Part shown: piece by piece, positions 18,870 to 29,614 of the stretch
Numbering within the stretch: position 1 is the stretch's first letter
How the letters are laid out: each line of letters begins with the position of its first letter
Assembly: GCA_018266555.1 (NCBI GenBank)
Contig: JAFEAF010000007.1
Coordinates: 47,721 to 111,720 of the forward strand
Direction of reading: 5' to 3'
DNA length: 64,000 nucleotides
Origin: Bacteroidota bacterium
GTDB taxonomy: Bacteria > Bacteroidota > Bacteroidia > Chitinophagales > Chitinophagaceae
The notes under the pieces: model-generated
Database searches by the model: none
Seen by the model: the letters and a program-made list of their open reading frames with translations, nothing else
What the model was told of the DNA's origin: nothing
Made by a program: the position numbers and the translations under genes

Positions 18870-19715
18870 TCACCTTGATTTTAATTCTGGAAAAACAGTT
18901 CGCATTAATTTCAATGTATTCTCAAAATGTTCAATCAAAACTGGGAGTCTTTTTACTAACGGTAATTTTAAATTGTAAAATTGAATAGGAAAAATTTTAT
19001 TCTCTGGATAAGGGTATCTTGAATATTTAGAATGAGGCAAGCTAATAAGAGCATAAAAAAATAATGTAAAGTAAATTTTTGAAAATTGTATTGAAAGGTT
19101 TAAAGCTATTATTTGATACTTTGACATTTCAAGCAACTGTTTTTCATCTGCAAGATATTCCTCTATTTCGTTTTTAGCTCTTTGTGCGTTTTCATTACCA
19201 ATTGCATCATAAAATGGGAACAATAATTTAGGAAGGTTCTTCTTGTTTATCTCAAGAATCTTTTTTTGAAATCTGATTTTCCTGATTTTTAATAAGTTTA
19301 ATTGGCGAATTACATAGCTAATATCATAAGGTGACAAATTAGTTTCATGGTGAAATCCATCAATAAATTTTTTGAAAGCATCCGCTTGATTTCTTTTTGG
19401 CGATTTTTGAATTATTTTATGAAGTTTGGTTTTCTTTAAATCTGGAAAGTTGTCTGCTGCAGATAAGTATTGCTCAATTTCATTTGTTTGCTTATCTATT
19501 ATTCTTTTGTAAATTTTATTTGTATTGTGGTCTCTATCGAATTTTGCTTCTTCCTCAGAAATTATTTCTGTAAGTATTGCAAAAGCTTTGTTTGCCTTTT
19601 CAACCGATTGTTGAAAATAAAAAACAGATTGAGAATAAAGTTTATTATGAAATAAAGTTTTTGAAGCTTTTATATCAACGACAGCTATATCATAATATGA
19701 GGCGGCTAATTTCAT
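18870..19715 (-). CDS. HEPN-domain-like protein
   Basis: A 281-residue, lysine-rich, probably all-helical protein. Residues about 1-45 match the start of HEPN domains: an amphipathic helix (YYDIAVVDIKASKTLFHNK) followed by YSQSVFYFQQSVEKANKAFAIL. The rest is charged helix with no recognised domain. A clear RX4-6H nuclease motif, expected of active HEPN RNases, is not found; RLPVLIEH near the C-terminus fits only the spacing. No minimal nucleotidyltransferase antitoxin gene is adjacent. It lies just downstream of, and in the same direction as, the decayed BsuBI/PstI R-M genes (about 85 bp), so it may belong to the same defence island. A role in abortive infection or RNA binding is inference only. 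Confidence 0.55.
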   Translation of the reverse strand: MKLAASYYDIAVVDIKASKTLFHNKLYSQSVFYFQQSVEKANKAFAILTEIISEEEAKFDRDHNTNKIYKRIIDKQTNEIEQYLSAADNFPDLKKTKLHKIIQKSPKRNQADAFKKFIDGFHHETNLSPYDISYVIRQLNLLKIRKIRFQKKILEINKKNLPKLLFPFYDAIGNENAQRAKNEIEEYLADEKQLLEMSKYQIIALNLSIQFSKIYFTLFFYALISLPHSKYSRYPYPENKIFPIQFYNLKLPLVKRLPVLIEHFENTLKLMRTVFPELKSR

Positions 19716-19800
19716 AAGGCATCAGAATTTCTTTAACCTATCTTGGTCCTATAAATTTGTCTCCATTAAAATGTATCATGTGTTCTGGAAAATCAACAAC

Positions 19801-20673
19801 CTAAACTTCTGTTTCCCATGCAATGTTTGTTGAATGTTTCTTGAACTCTGCAAAATCTGGAAATGCTGAAACGTAAACCTTACCTGCTTTGCAATTTTCA
19901 AGCATTTCTTCCAGTTCAATAATTCGTTTGGGTGAAACAGGGCCATGTGAAGTAACTGCTTCAATGAGATAAAGCCAGTTCTTCTTTCTGTCATATAAAA
20001 CCACATCGGGTAATTTGCTGTGCTCTGTTATCGGTATGCCTAATTCTTTCAATGCTGCTTTGTCAACATATAAATCTTTATTAGCGGTGTCACCCAAATA
20101 AAGTACTTCACTTCCTTTTGCAAATCTTGCGGCAAAGTCGTGAACGATTGCAGCTTGCACTTCATTATGTTTACCTGCGGAAAGCTTAAGCGTTTTGCCA
20201 TTAATCAATTTTACAGGAATTAAAGTTTGTTTTCTTGCTTTAAAATATTTCTTTGAAAGTTCGCCAACTTCAGACTTAAATCTTACTGTTTCTTCTTTCC
20301 ATGCTTTTGTACCGAAGGTTTTAATTGCTTCCAAAGCTTCATTTGTTATGGCATAATGAGCATTCGGACTGTTTACTGGTAAGCTCGGATTATCAGGATT
20401 ATAATCAGCAATTCTTGCCTGAACGAATTGATGTAAAACCTGTCAGCGAAATGTTTCTCTTGTGTTTGGGGCATATTCTTTTTTGTAAATGTCTTTACAA
20501 AAAGCCATGATACCTTTTGAAACTTTTAAGCTGGCTCTTGAAGCCTTACTCCAACTATCACGGGGCTTGATACCACATAAAGCTAACAGTGTGTAAGCTG
20601 AAATTTCATTTTGTTGTGCTGCCGGCAACCCTAATTCTTTGAGGATTTCTTTTGCGTCATCAATTTTGCTCAT
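19801..20673 (-). pseudogene. BsuBI/PstI-family type II restriction endonuclease, interrupted by in-frame TGA
   Basis: A 290-codon reading frame with one TGA at codon 77 (20443-20445); both sides are in the same frame. Residues 1-76 match the N-terminal helical domain of BsuBI/PstI nucleases (AKEILKELGLPAAQQNEISA, LALCGIKP). After the stop, QVLHQFVQARIADYNPDNPS leads into the catalytic domain with LPDVVLYD and LIEAVTSHGPVSPKR. Family members of about 310-325 aa cleave CTGCAG; that specificity is inferred. The codon before QVL is expected to be Arg, so a CGA-to-TGA change is the simplest cause. The start overlaps the end of the methyltransferase gene by 14 nt, the usual M-then-R arrangement. 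CTGCAG sites are common in this window, for example in the 1011-aa cargo gene, so there is no sign of site avoidance. Confidence 0.87.
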
Positions 20674-22324
20674 AAGCGAATATATGCTCTAAATCAAAGT
20701 AGTTGTTTACAAGTTCGTCAACCTTTGATTGTGAAAAATCATTTTGTAAAATAATTTGGTTGCCTATTTGTTTTATATCTTCTAACGGCGGCAATGGCAT
20801 TTCTCTAAGTTCTGTTGCACTCACATTAATGTTGCCGTTAAAAGTTCTGAAGTATGTATCAAAAAGATTACTGTTTAATAACGCTGATAAACCCAATATT
20901 TCATTTCGGTCAAGATGGCCTTTAGGCCGATAGATGTAATTCAGGTGATTTTCCACGCCGATAAATTCAGCTTGTGTTATGTCAACAAAATAAGGCGTTG
21001 CAACTAACCTGCTTTTATCATCCTTTGCACTAAAACGGCGAAGGAATATGTAGTTTTTATTCGGAAGTAAAAGTGATTTGGTTTCTTCACAAAGCTGAAT
21101 ATATTGGGGTTTGTTTTTTTTTAGTTACCGGCCATTCAAACCGCATCTTGGCAGTATTGATAAGTTGATACAATGGAATTAAAAAAACTTTTCCGTTTTC
21201 GTATTGCTCATACAAATATTGTGTTGCTCTGAATGAAACAACTGGCCCTGTTGAAATTTGAATGTCATAATGCTTCAAACTACCAGCCCATGACTTAAAC
21301 AGTTTAATTACCTTATCATCTGTTTCATTTGTTGGAAGGTGTATGATTTTTTCTTTTGAGTTGAAGTCAATTAATTCAGATGTTTTGTAAATCTTCTCTG
21401 TATAATTTTCAATATCTCTTACCCCGTTTGAATGTGTTACCACAATAGAGGGAAGATGCCCATTAAGTTTTTGTTTTTTCCCTTTCAGTATTAAAGTTTC
21501 TTGTAAAACATCATCCCTGTCAAAAGTATCTGTTCTTGACCCGAACAAATGAATTTGCTCAATTTCAATTTCTTTAAAAAATGCCTCCCTGAAAGCTCTA
21601 AAATAATTACCTGAAGCAAAACTTCTTGGCGTAATAAAAATAAGTTCCCCGTTGTTCTTCAGAAGCTTTGCGGCTACCATCATAAAGATTGAGTAAATGT
21701 TTGGTTGTCCCAAACAATGGACTTTGCAACTGTTGCTCTCTTATCTTCTTTGGAAATTTTAAAATAGGGTGGGTTGGCAATTACAATATCATAGATTGCA
21801 TTTTTAGGCTCAAAGAAAAGCGTTGCTGATTGCTCAAAACATTCCTTGTTTTCAAGAACAAAATCATTTGTATCAAGTGTCGTATTAAACTTGATTTTAT
21901 TTTTCTTCAGCCATTTACTTAAATAGTCAAGTGTCGCCTGTGTGAATGGCAAAATGTCTTTGTCGGTTTCGTAAACAACAAGTTCAATTTCTTTTATGGT
22001 GTCGCTCCGTTTTACAAGTGTCTCTATAAGTGAGCTTGAAAGAATAGCTGTCCCACAACCTGGGTCAAGTATTTTAAGTTTGTCTTGTGTCTGCCTTACA
22101 AGACCCGACATAAAATGAGCAATTTCAGTCGGGGTAAAAAACTGACCATTGTCCTTCTTGTGTTGTGTCGTTACGGATTTGGCATAGACTTGTCCAACCC
22201 TGTCAGCAAAGTGGCTGGGCAACTCATTAGTAAGAGGTTTTATGTCTATGGCTTTCGTCATGCCAACAAATTTAGTTAATGTCTGGCTTTTAATGTCAAA
22301 TTGTGTTTTGTCGTTGATGGTCAC
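20660..22324 (-). pseudogene. BsuBI/PstI-associated N6-adenine methyltransferase, two frameshifts
   Basis: Three frames make one adenine-specific DNA methyltransferase of about 530-555 residues. Part 1 has motif X (GQFFTPTEIA, 60-69), motif I (LDPGCGTAIL, 86-95) and motif IV NPPY (184-187), running to KSIVW. Part 2 resumes at GQPNIYSIFMMVAAKLL and runs to FEWPVTKK. Part 3 resumes at NKPQYIQLCEETKSLL and runs through YFVDITQAEFIGVENHLNYIYRPKG to the stop at 20660. The first break is at GGG (21709-21711, minus strand), where one more G restores the frame. The second is at a run of nine A (21114-21122), where eight would. GTG at 22324 is the first start codon of the frame; ATG at 22261 is an alternative and reads naturally (MTKAIDIKP). 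The frame is open farther upstream without an ATG, so the 5' end may be lost. It is followed by the nuclease gene (14-nt overlap). Confidence 0.87.
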
Positions 22325-22413
22325 TGTGTGTGGGCAAAACTTTAGCTCTTTTGCAAGGTTGGCTTTGTCAATATCCGGGTATAATCGTTTAGAAATATTT
22401 GCACACGGGGTTT

Positions 22414-25131
22414 TTATTTCTTTGATCTGAAGCTTAATTCAATCTCAAAATCAAAATGCCCGTCCTGGTATGCTTTGAAATTGGTATGCCAGTAGTTATT
22501 GAGCACATAGAGATATAAAGTATTGGTTTTGTGATTTTCTTTTTTCCACAGCTTTACGCCATTGACTTTATTTTCATCAATGATATTCCCGATTTCAAAC
22601 AGGTTAATCAACGGTGAGGAAAGAACCGCCGTGAGTGAATCTGTTTGCACCCGTATATCATTTTCAACACAAACAAATTCTTTATTGGAACCGGGTAACT
22701 GGTCTTTGTTGAATTGCAAATAGGTTTGATCGTTCCCGTAAAAAATTTCAGGGTGTGTAAAATTGAATGGAAAAGCAATATGCAATGACTCCTTTTCTTT
22801 TTCAACATTTTTATCAAAGATGTAATGACAAATAAGACGGCCTTCTTTTTTAAACAGTGTATAGGTTACTTTATATAATGGAATGGAAGGCAAAGAGCCT
22901 TCCACCTGCACCACTTTTTTCTGAGTCGAATTTTCAATCTCCTTCGCTTTTACATTTTGTGGCTGAAAAAACCTGGTATCATTAATTCCCAATGCATATA
23001 CCGGTTCGAAAAAATTATAAACTCCGGTAGAAGAAACGATATTTTGATCATTTGTAATAATTGAACTTAATCCACCATGTGCCATATCTACGGTAAAATC
23101 TGAAATAGAAAGGTTATGCTTTGTATCCGGCGCAGGGGTTTTATAATGAAATTGTAATTGAGTTGCCAGTTGCTGGTAATAATATAAGGCTGAGTCAAGA
23201 AATTGTTTTTTTATCCGCCATTGCTCTTTGGTAAAACTGGATTCAGGGTCGGAAATGCTGTTCCATGATCCCCAGGTATGTTCATCAAACATGACGATGC
23301 CCCTGTGAAGCAAATAAAATTTATTCCGTAGCGATCCATACTTCTTTTTTGTTTTTGCAAATTTTTCAAGTGCTATAGTTTGAAGTGCCAGTTCCCGTGT
23401 TTTCATTTCTTCTACCGAAGTGGAGTAAGCGCCGTCTTCCCAGTAAGGAGAAATTTCTCCTGTATAAACCGGGATAGTATTTCCATATTTTTTTTCAAAG
23501 GCAGAAAATAATTCATCTACCGAGGAAATAGCTAACCGGGGTGTGCTGTATTCATTATTCCAGTTTTCTACAAATGAGACAAGCATGGTATCTACCGGTC
23601 CGTTGTCACTGTTTTTGGTGTAGCGAAGTTGCACCCAGTCATAAGGATATTTTTTTTCTATAAGTTCATTACAATAATCTGAAATGCGATGTTCCCAGCT
23701 TTGTTGTTTTTCACTTTCTGCAATTCCATGAAAATAGGAATAGCCCTTGCCGGCTGTCCACACCAATAATTTTTTGTTTGAATGGAGTGAAGGTTTCCAA
23801 TAAAACATTTTATCTCCCTGCTCATCAATAATTCCACCCACCCGGTCACCATGATCCGGAAGGCTCCCGATATAATTAGGGCCCAGTGATAAATAAGGGA
23901 TGTTATTGTTGACATAAGCTAAAAGGCTTGACCTTGTAATGCCGGGAATATCGGTGATCATCGCATTGCGTATTTGAATGCCATACTTTTTTTCAAGTTG
24001 TTTCGCATATTCCAGCATCCAGTTCAATTCTTCATGCTGGCATAGCCCTGTTAGTACATTCGCATAATTTGCTGAAAGTACCAGTTGGCCTTTTTTTACT
24101 GCGTCCACAAATTGTTTTTCTTCTGCCGGTGTAGCAATCCGTAAAAAATTTTCTACTGCCCATAAAGATTCGATATGCCATACCGGTTTTTCTTTGGCAT
24201 TTTTATTTTTGTTGATCCAGCGTATGGCATCCCGTATATTCTGGTTTTGTATTTTCTCTACATCAGGTTGTAATCCTGAGTAACCGATATCATTATGCGA
24301 ATGATGGATGATAAAAAATGTGAAATGACGGGTAGCCGTAATGGTTACAGCTTTATAAACGGTATCTGTAAAATTGATGATGAATTGTACACTGTCTTTT
24401 CCGGTAAAACCGGGGCTGTAAGCCGGGATGTTTAATTGGTTATATCCTGTTTGAAGCGTTGTAAAAAATTTTCCATCTTTTGTTCGTACCTGTAATGGAG
24501 TATGGTCCGGAAAAGGATTATCAATAAAAACATTCAGTTGCCGTTTGTTCTCAATACGCCGTACCAGGTTAGTGGGTTGCACTATTAATTTCAAACCTCT
24601 TTGATATTTAAAAATCATCAGCCAATCCTGGCTGTTTTCATTTTTCCCATTAATAGTGAATTCAGCTTTTTTATTCACGGAACTCGCCGGAACCGTTATA
24701 AATAAATTTCCAAAAGCATCTCCGTTTGCATCGTAATCCTGCTGAATAAATTGAAAAGTTGAATTTTCAGCGCCTTTACCAGAGAAACTATAGCTTCCTT
24801 TCTTCTTCATTGGAGTGGTAATCGTAAAAAGTTTTTCACCATTCAGCCAGAGATCAAAATTTCTGATGTCGCTGCTGGTGCCTGAAGAATGTCCCATCAG
24901 GAATTGGTAAGTTACTGTTTGCCGGGAGCCTGTATATACGGGGCTTTCCCAACTGATGGGCATAGTTCCGGTGACACGGGTCAGTAAAGCAACATGGGCA
25001 AATTGATGTAGCGGAGAAAAATAAGTTATATCATCGCCATTAATTTTTTTCAGAAATCCATTGACTGTGTCTGCGGTTTGTGCTTCGCAATGCCAAGACG
25101 GGAATAAAAAGCAGAGAAAAAGATATTTCAT
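22414..25131 (-). CDS. GH38-like glycoside hydrolase, exported
   Basis: A 905-residue protein with a signal peptide (1 to about 17, WHCEAQ). Residues about 20-265 form two beta-sandwich-like regions. The GH38-type barrel starts near 270 with IIHHSHNDIGYSGLQPDV, giving the zinc-site H-x-D (His279, Asp281). It continues with IESLWAVENFL, a TDIPGIT segment whose Asp394 is at the position of the nucleophile, and FDEHTWGSWNS. The C-terminal ~300 residues are the usual beta-rich region. GH38 enzymes are mainly alpha-mannosidases; here the motifs are diverged (TDIPG rather than D-x-F-G-H), so the substrate is uncertain. The divergent neighbour is a large BNR-repeat protein. The 3' end abuts the methyltransferase remnant of the accessory island, with overlapping reading frames at 22,414-22,440. 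Confidence 0.75.
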   Translation of the reverse strand: MKYLFLCFLFPSWHCEAQTADTVNGFLKKINGDDITYFSPLHQFAHVALLTRVTGTMPISWESPVYTGSRQTVTYQFLMGHSSGTSSDIRNFDLWLNGEKLFTITTPMKKKGSYSFSGKGAENSTFQFIQQDYDANGDAFGNLFITVPASSVNKKAEFTINGKNENSQDWLMIFKYQRGLKLIVQPTNLVRRIENKRQLNVFIDNPFPDHTPLQVRTKDGKFFTTLQTGYNQLNIPAYSPGFTGKDSVQFIINFTDTVYKAVTITATRHFTFFIIHHSHNDIGYSGLQPDVEKIQNQNIRDAIRWINKNKNAKEKPVWHIESLWAVENFLRIATPAEEKQFVDAVKKGQLVLSANYANVLTGLCQHEELNWMLEYAKQLEKKYGIQIRNAMITDIPGITRSSLLAYVNNNIPYLSLGPNYIGSLPDHGDRVGGIIDEQGDKMFYWKPSLHSNKKLLVWTAGKGYSYFHGIAESEKQQSWEHRISDYCNELIEKKYPYDWVQLRYTKNSDNGPVDTMLVSFVENWNNEYSTPRLAISSVDELFSAFEKKYGNTIPVYTGEISPYWEDGAYSTSVEEMKTRELALQTIALEKFAKTKKKYGSLRNKFYLLHRGIVMFDEHTWGSWNSISDPESSFTKEQWRIKKQFLDSALYYYQQLATQLQFHYKTPAPDTKHNLSISDFTVDMAHGGLSSIITNDQNIVSSTGVYNFFEPVYALGINDTRFFQPQNVKAKEIENSTQKKVVQVEGSLPSIPLYKVTYTLFKKEGRLICHYIFDKNVEKEKESLHIAFPFNFTHPEIFYGNDQTYLQFNKDQLPGSNKEFVCVENDIRVQTDSLTAVLSSPLINLFEIGNIIDENKVNGVKLWKKENHKTNTLYLYVLNNYWHTNFKAYQDGHFDFEIELSFRSKK

Positions 25132-25371
25132 TTAATGTGTGCAATGATTGTATTCAAAGTTCATCATTCAGGTTAATATAAAAAACTATTTCATTAAGGG
25201 GTGATTGTAAATATTGTTATAGGAAAGCGGAGCTGACCGGGGAAAGGAAATAATACTATCCTTGTTTTTATATTGTTTTATATTGGAAAATATTTGATCT
25301 CTAAAAAGAGATGCAGGGTTAAAAATATTATTTGCAAAATATAATTTACATTTCCGGTTAAAATCTGCTTT

Positions 25372-28300
25372 ATGATGAAACGTATATCATACCTGCTACT
25401 TCTATTTTCAGTAGCGCTCCATTCAAATTCACAACCCGCAAAAAATAATTCTGACCTCAACGTTTATTTTAAACCGGTCAAATGGAGATGTATCGGCCCA
25501 TTCCGTGGAGGCCGTTCCAATTGCGCTACAGGTGTAATTGGTAATCCACAGGTTTATTACCAGGGCTCTACAGGTGGCGGAGTTTGGAAAACGGAAGATG
25601 CAGGCTTGACCTGGAAAAATATTTCAGACGGATTTTTTAATACAGGATCTGTAGGCGCAGTGGCTGTCGCTTCAGGTGACCCTAACATTATATATGTAGG
25701 GATGGGTGAACATGCGGTCCGTGGTGTGATGACATCCAATGGTGATGGTATATATAAATCAACAGATGCCGGTAAAACATGGAAGAAAACGGGACTTGAT
25801 CTTACAGAACATATTGCCCGAATTGTCATTCATCCCAAAGATCCCAATATTGTTTTTGTGGCAGCACAGGGCTCTCTATATGGCCATACAAAGGATAGAG
25901 GAGTTTATAAAACTGTTGATGGTGGTTTGACATGGAAAAATGTTTTATACGTGGATGACAAAACCGGCTGTGCCGAATTATCCATGGATACAAATAACCC
26001 GATGATCCTTTATGCAGCCATGTGGGAACACGGTAGATTACCCTGGCAGGTGATCAGCGGCGGGCCGGGAAGTGGTTTATATAAATCAACAGATGCAGGC
26101 GAACATTGGGAAAAAATGACGGAGGGATTACCGAAAGAAATGGGAAAAATGTCCATTGCGGTTTGTCCTTCTAATTCAGAAAAAGTATATGCACTTATAG
26201 AGAGTGATTTTAGTAAAGATGCCGGTGGTTTATATATGTCAGAAAATGCTGGCAAGACATGGAGCCATATAACAAGTGATCACCATTTGTTGCAAAGAGC
26301 CTGGTATTATATTGAATTGTTTCCTGATCCTAAAAATGAAAACACTTTGTATGTAATGAGTGCCTCTGCATTCAAGTCCATTGATGGGGGCAAAACATGG
26401 AATGATATTTCAAATACGCATGGCGATTATCATAATCTCTGGATCAACCCGGGAAATTCGGATAACATGATCATTTCAGATGACGGCGGCTCCGCTGTGA
26501 CTTTTAATGGAGGTAAAACCTGGAGCAGCCAGGACAATCAGCCTACGGCGCAATTCTACCGCATCAATACGGATAATCTTTTCCCGTATAATATTTATGG
26601 AGGCCAGCAGGATAATTCCTCCGTAAAAATTGAAAGCAGAGAACCCGGCGGTGGTGGTATAACCAATACAGGATGGACTTCTTCTGCAGGTGGTGAAAGT
26701 GCATTCCTGGCTTTTAATCCTGACAATCCCAGTCTTGTTATGGGAGGAAGTTATGAAGGAACTATTGAATTGCTGAATACAAAAGCAAAAGCTGCTACCA
26801 ATATAATGGCTGCACCGATTCAGTATGAAAGCCGTGATGCAAAAGATATGAAATATCGTTTTGATTGGAATTCACCTATTATCTGGAGCCAACATGAGCC
26901 CAATGTTTTTTATCACGGCGCTCAATATGTACTGCGTACGGAAGACAGCGGCAGAACCTGGAAAGAGGTTTCCCCTGACCTTACAAGGAATGAAAAAGAA
27001 AAGCAGGGAAGGCCCGGAGTGCCATTTACCAATGAGGCTGTAGGGGCAGAAAATTATGGAGTGCTTTCTTATATCATGGAATCACCACATGAAAAGGGTG
27101 TTATCTATACAGGCAGCAATGATGGATTGGTATATATTACAAAAGATAATTGCAAAACATGGCAAAATATTACACCCGCCGGCTTGAAAGAATGCCTGAT
27201 CAATGCCATTGAAGTTTCACCGTTTGATAAGGGAACTGTTTATATAGCTACTACTAGATATAAGTTCAATGATCATACACCGGGTTTATATAAATCCACC
27301 GATTACGGAAAAACATGGACAAACATCAATAATGGAATTCCGGATGGCGCTTTTACAAGAGTAGTGAGAGAAGATGATACAAGAAAAAATCTTTTGTATG
27401 CAGGTACAGAAACTGGTGTTTATATTTCATGGAATGGCGGAAAAAACTGGGAGCCATTTCAATTGAATCTTCCGGTTACCCCTGTCATGGATCTGAAAGT
27501 GTACAATGGTAATTTAATTGCTGCCACTTCAGGCCGTTCCTTTTGGATACTGGATGATCTGAGCCTGGTACGCCAGTTTAAAAATGATTCAGTCTTTTCA
27601 ATTTTTAAACCATCGCCTGCTTATTTGATAAATGGATCAAGTGAACTGGATAAATCCGATCCTGAATTTACCGGCCTGGATGTTTCAAGAGGAGTCAATC
27701 CTTCCACAGGTGTGGTAATCTATTATCAGCTTCCCGGCTCAAAAGTTTCGGAACAATTGACTATGGAAATAAGAGATGCTGACGGCAAACTCATACATTC
27801 CTATAGTTCAATTTCAGATAGTACTTATAAAAAATGGGATGGTGGTCCACCTGCAGATCCAGTGTTATCAAAAACAAAAGGATTAAATCGTTTTGTTTGG
27901 AATATGCGTTATCCGACAATGGCAGGTGTGCCGGATATTTATATGGAAGGAAGTTACCTTGGGCACAAAGTACGTCCCGGAAAATATGTTATCACTTTAA
28001 CGGCGGGGAAACAAAAGCTATCAACCGAAACAGAAATTCTTGCAAACCCTTTATACCCGACGGATGCTGCTACTTATAAAGAATATGATAAGGTGATGAC
28101 GGGTATGGAAAACGAACTGACTGCCATGCATTCGATGATCAATACACTCAATGAAAAAAGAAACCAACTGGAATCACTGATGGCAGCACTGACCGATGAA
28201 AAGTACGCCGTATTGAAAACAATAGGCACCGCATTAGTAAAAAAAATGAAATTTTGGGATGATGAAATGATACAACGCCAGACAAAAGTATATGACGATA

Positions 28301-28524
28301 TTGAAAATTTTCCGCTGAAGTTTACTGCTCAATATTTTTTCCTGATTAATCAGACGGCAAGTGATATACCGAGAGTTAACCAATCTTCGCTAGCCAGGCT
28401 GAATGAACTGAATGCAGAATGGGCTGTTTTGAAAAGCAGGGGAGTGGAGTTGTTGGAAAAGGACATTCCGGAACTGAATAAGAAATTCTGGGAAGGCGGT
28501 ATAGGTGCTATATGGAAGAATTGA
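25372..28524 (+). CDS. Large exported BNR/VPS10-like beta-propeller protein
   Basis: A 1050-residue protein with a signal peptide (2 to about 21, HSNSQ). Residues about 35-740 are a sortilin/VPS10-like or YVTN-type propeller rich in Asp-box repeats: [72 protein letters not shown] and KSTDYGKTW. The opening [18 protein letters not shown] is typical of the Bacteroidota 'glycosyl hydrolase' group annotated from Asp boxes. After about 760 a beta-sandwich (RFVWNMRYP) and a C-terminal helical region ([17 protein letters not shown]) follow. It lacks the sialidase FRIP motif and Arg triad, so sialidase activity is unlikely. There is no T9SS tail. The gene is divergent from the GH38-like gene, 240 bp apart. 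Confidence 0.8.
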   Translation: MMKRISYLLLLFSVALHSNSQPAKNNSDLNVYFKPVKWRCIGPFRGGRSNCATGVIGNPQVYYQGSTGGGVWKTEDAGLTWKNISDGFFNTGSVGAVAVASGDPNIIYVGMGEHAVRGVMTSNGDGIYKSTDAGKTWKKTGLDLTEHIARIVIHPKDPNIVFVAAQGSLYGHTKDRGVYKTVDGGLTWKNVLYVDDKTGCAELSMDTNNPMILYAAMWEHGRLPWQVISGGPGSGLYKSTDAGEHWEKMTEGLPKEMGKMSIAVCPSNSEKVYALIESDFSKDAGGLYMSENAGKTWSHITSDHHLLQRAWYYIELFPDPKNENTLYVMSASAFKSIDGGKTWNDISNTHGDYHNLWINPGNSDNMIISDDGGSAVTFNGGKTWSSQDNQPTAQFYRINTDNLFPYNIYGGQQDNSSVKIESREPGGGGITNTGWTSSAGGESAFLAFNPDNPSLVMGGSYEGTIELLNTKAKAATNIMAAPIQYESRDAKDMKYRFDWNSPIIWSQHEPNVFYHGAQYVLRTEDSGRTWKEVSPDLTRNEKEKQGRPGVPFTNEAVGAENYGVLSYIMESPHEKGVIYTGSNDGLVYITKDNCKTWQNITPAGLKECLINAIEVSPFDKGTVYIATTRYKFNDHTPGLYKSTDYGKTWTNINNGIPDGAFTRVVREDDTRKNLLYAGTETGVYISWNGGKNWEPFQLNLPVTPVMDLKVYNGNLIAATSGRSFWILDDLSLVRQFKNDSVFSIFKPSPAYLINGSSELDKSDPEFTGLDVSRGVNPSTGVVIYYQLPGSKVSEQLTMEIRDADGKLIHSYSSISDSTYKKWDGGPPADPVLSKTKGLNRFVWNMRYPTMAGVPDIYMEGSYLGHKVRPGKYVITLTAGKQKLSTETEILANPLYPTDAATYKEYDKVMTGMENELTAMHSMINTLNEKRNQLESLMAALTDEKYAVLKTIGTALVKKMKFWDDEMIQRQTKVYDDIENFPLKFTAQYFFLINQTASDIPRVNQSSLARLNELNAEWAVLKSRGVELLEKDIPELNKKFWEGGIGAIWKN

Positions 28525-28752
28525 ACGGGTTATGTAGGATGTAAAGATATTTCAACCAGCGATTACATTTGTTCGGGAGCATGATGGATACCTGTTTGTA
28601 ATTTTTATATAGACAAAAAGTATTGGCGGATACAGGTTGACCCATTGTCTTCTTTTTTGTTTTATTTGTTTCGACTGATCCGGGCAAATCAGTTTCAGGA
28701 TCAGTATCGCCGGTATGAGTAACAATTTATTTTATTCAGGTACGGGATGATT

Positions 28753-28935
28753 TTATACTGCAAAATACGATAGAACAGCGAGCCGAAATATCGCCATTAG
28801 AATCGTGAAAAGAAATGATTCAAAATGAAACGGGTTAATAAAGAATGTATTCAATGCAGAACTAATAATGAGAATTATAACTGCAAAAGCAATTAATATG
28901 ACCGTTTCTGTTAATAAGAATATCCTTAAAGAAAA
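28753..28935 (-). other. Possible remnant of a small two-TM membrane protein
   Basis: An open frame of 60 codons without an ATG, GTG or TTG near its 5' end. It encodes two long hydrophobic stretches (TVILIAFAVIILIISSAL and FESFLFTILMAIFRLAVL) and ends FAV-stop. It looks like the C-terminal piece of a decayed small membrane protein; it may also be chance in AT-rich DNA. Confidence 0.25.
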
Positions 28936-29606
28936 TTATATCAGTAATGCGGATTTGAAACGAATAATTACCAGGCATGTTGCCTAGTATGAATGGGTTG
29001 CGTAATCAAAACGACTTTGGAACTAACCTTGGGATCTGTTTGCAAGGCCTGTTCTCAAATCCGTTTTAAATGACCGGGCCCATGTCCAAAAAAATTTACA
29101 CTTATATATTAGCTTCAGCAGATTCCATTATTGCGACAGGCACGTGGTGAAAAGATAACAATGAATATACGCACCATACATTTTCCGGGATGTTAAAAAT
29201 TCTACAGTTATTATTTATATAAGGTATATAATGTTTCTCTTAAAATCATGAAAATGGGGAATGGATATTCCCACCATTCAAGTATGCCTCCCAAATTTTT
29301 CATCTTACTTGCAATAACAAGGCATGTATTTTTTAATGCCAAAGGGAAAAATCGTAATATACAGGGTATGTTGTAAATACGGGGAAAAATGAAAACTGAT
29401 TGCCACGGATATCAGATGAATCTTATATATAATAAAATTTCTCCGATTGCAATTGACATAAAATCCGGATATACCCGACTCAGTTAATTGCAGGCAGGCA
29501 GGTAGGTTACATCCGTGTTTTTTTCCCGGGCAGATGACTTTATTAAATTCTTAATGCTTCTGTCCCGTAGGAATGTATCCTTATTAAATCGGATATATTT
29601 TTTCCA

Positions 29607-29614
29607 TATCTTTG
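29607..29614 (+). promoter_or_regulatory. -7 box for the 29664 gene
   Basis: TATCTTTG matches the TAnnTTTG consensus exactly and lies 49 nt before the start codon. No clear -33 TTTG is seen at the right distance. Confidence 0.4.

Noticed and set aside
16952..18870. Integron attC sites flanking the AraC unit
   Set aside because: Only short GTTAGCA/GTTGGCAG-like cores match. No paired R'/R'' boxes with the expected fold and no integrase gene were found.
18870..19715. RX4-6H RNase motif in the HEPN-like protein
   Set aside because: Only RLPVLIEH near the C-terminus has the spacing, and it lies far from the HEPN-like part, so catalytic activity cannot be claimed.
20443..20445. TGA as a selenocysteine codon in the nuclease
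   Set aside because: No SECIS-like hairpin follows, and the expected residue is Arg. BsuBI/PstI nucleases are not selenoproteins.
21087..21122. Programmed frameshift at the A9 run in the methyltransferase
   Set aside because: No downstream stem-loop stimulator or Shine-Dalgarno-like element was seen. A second unrelated break in the same gene makes decay or error more likely.
25372..28524. Sialidase activity for the 1050-aa BNR protein
   Set aside because: Asp boxes alone do not define sialidases. The FRIP motif and the Arg triad seen in the 1465-3603 gene are missing here.
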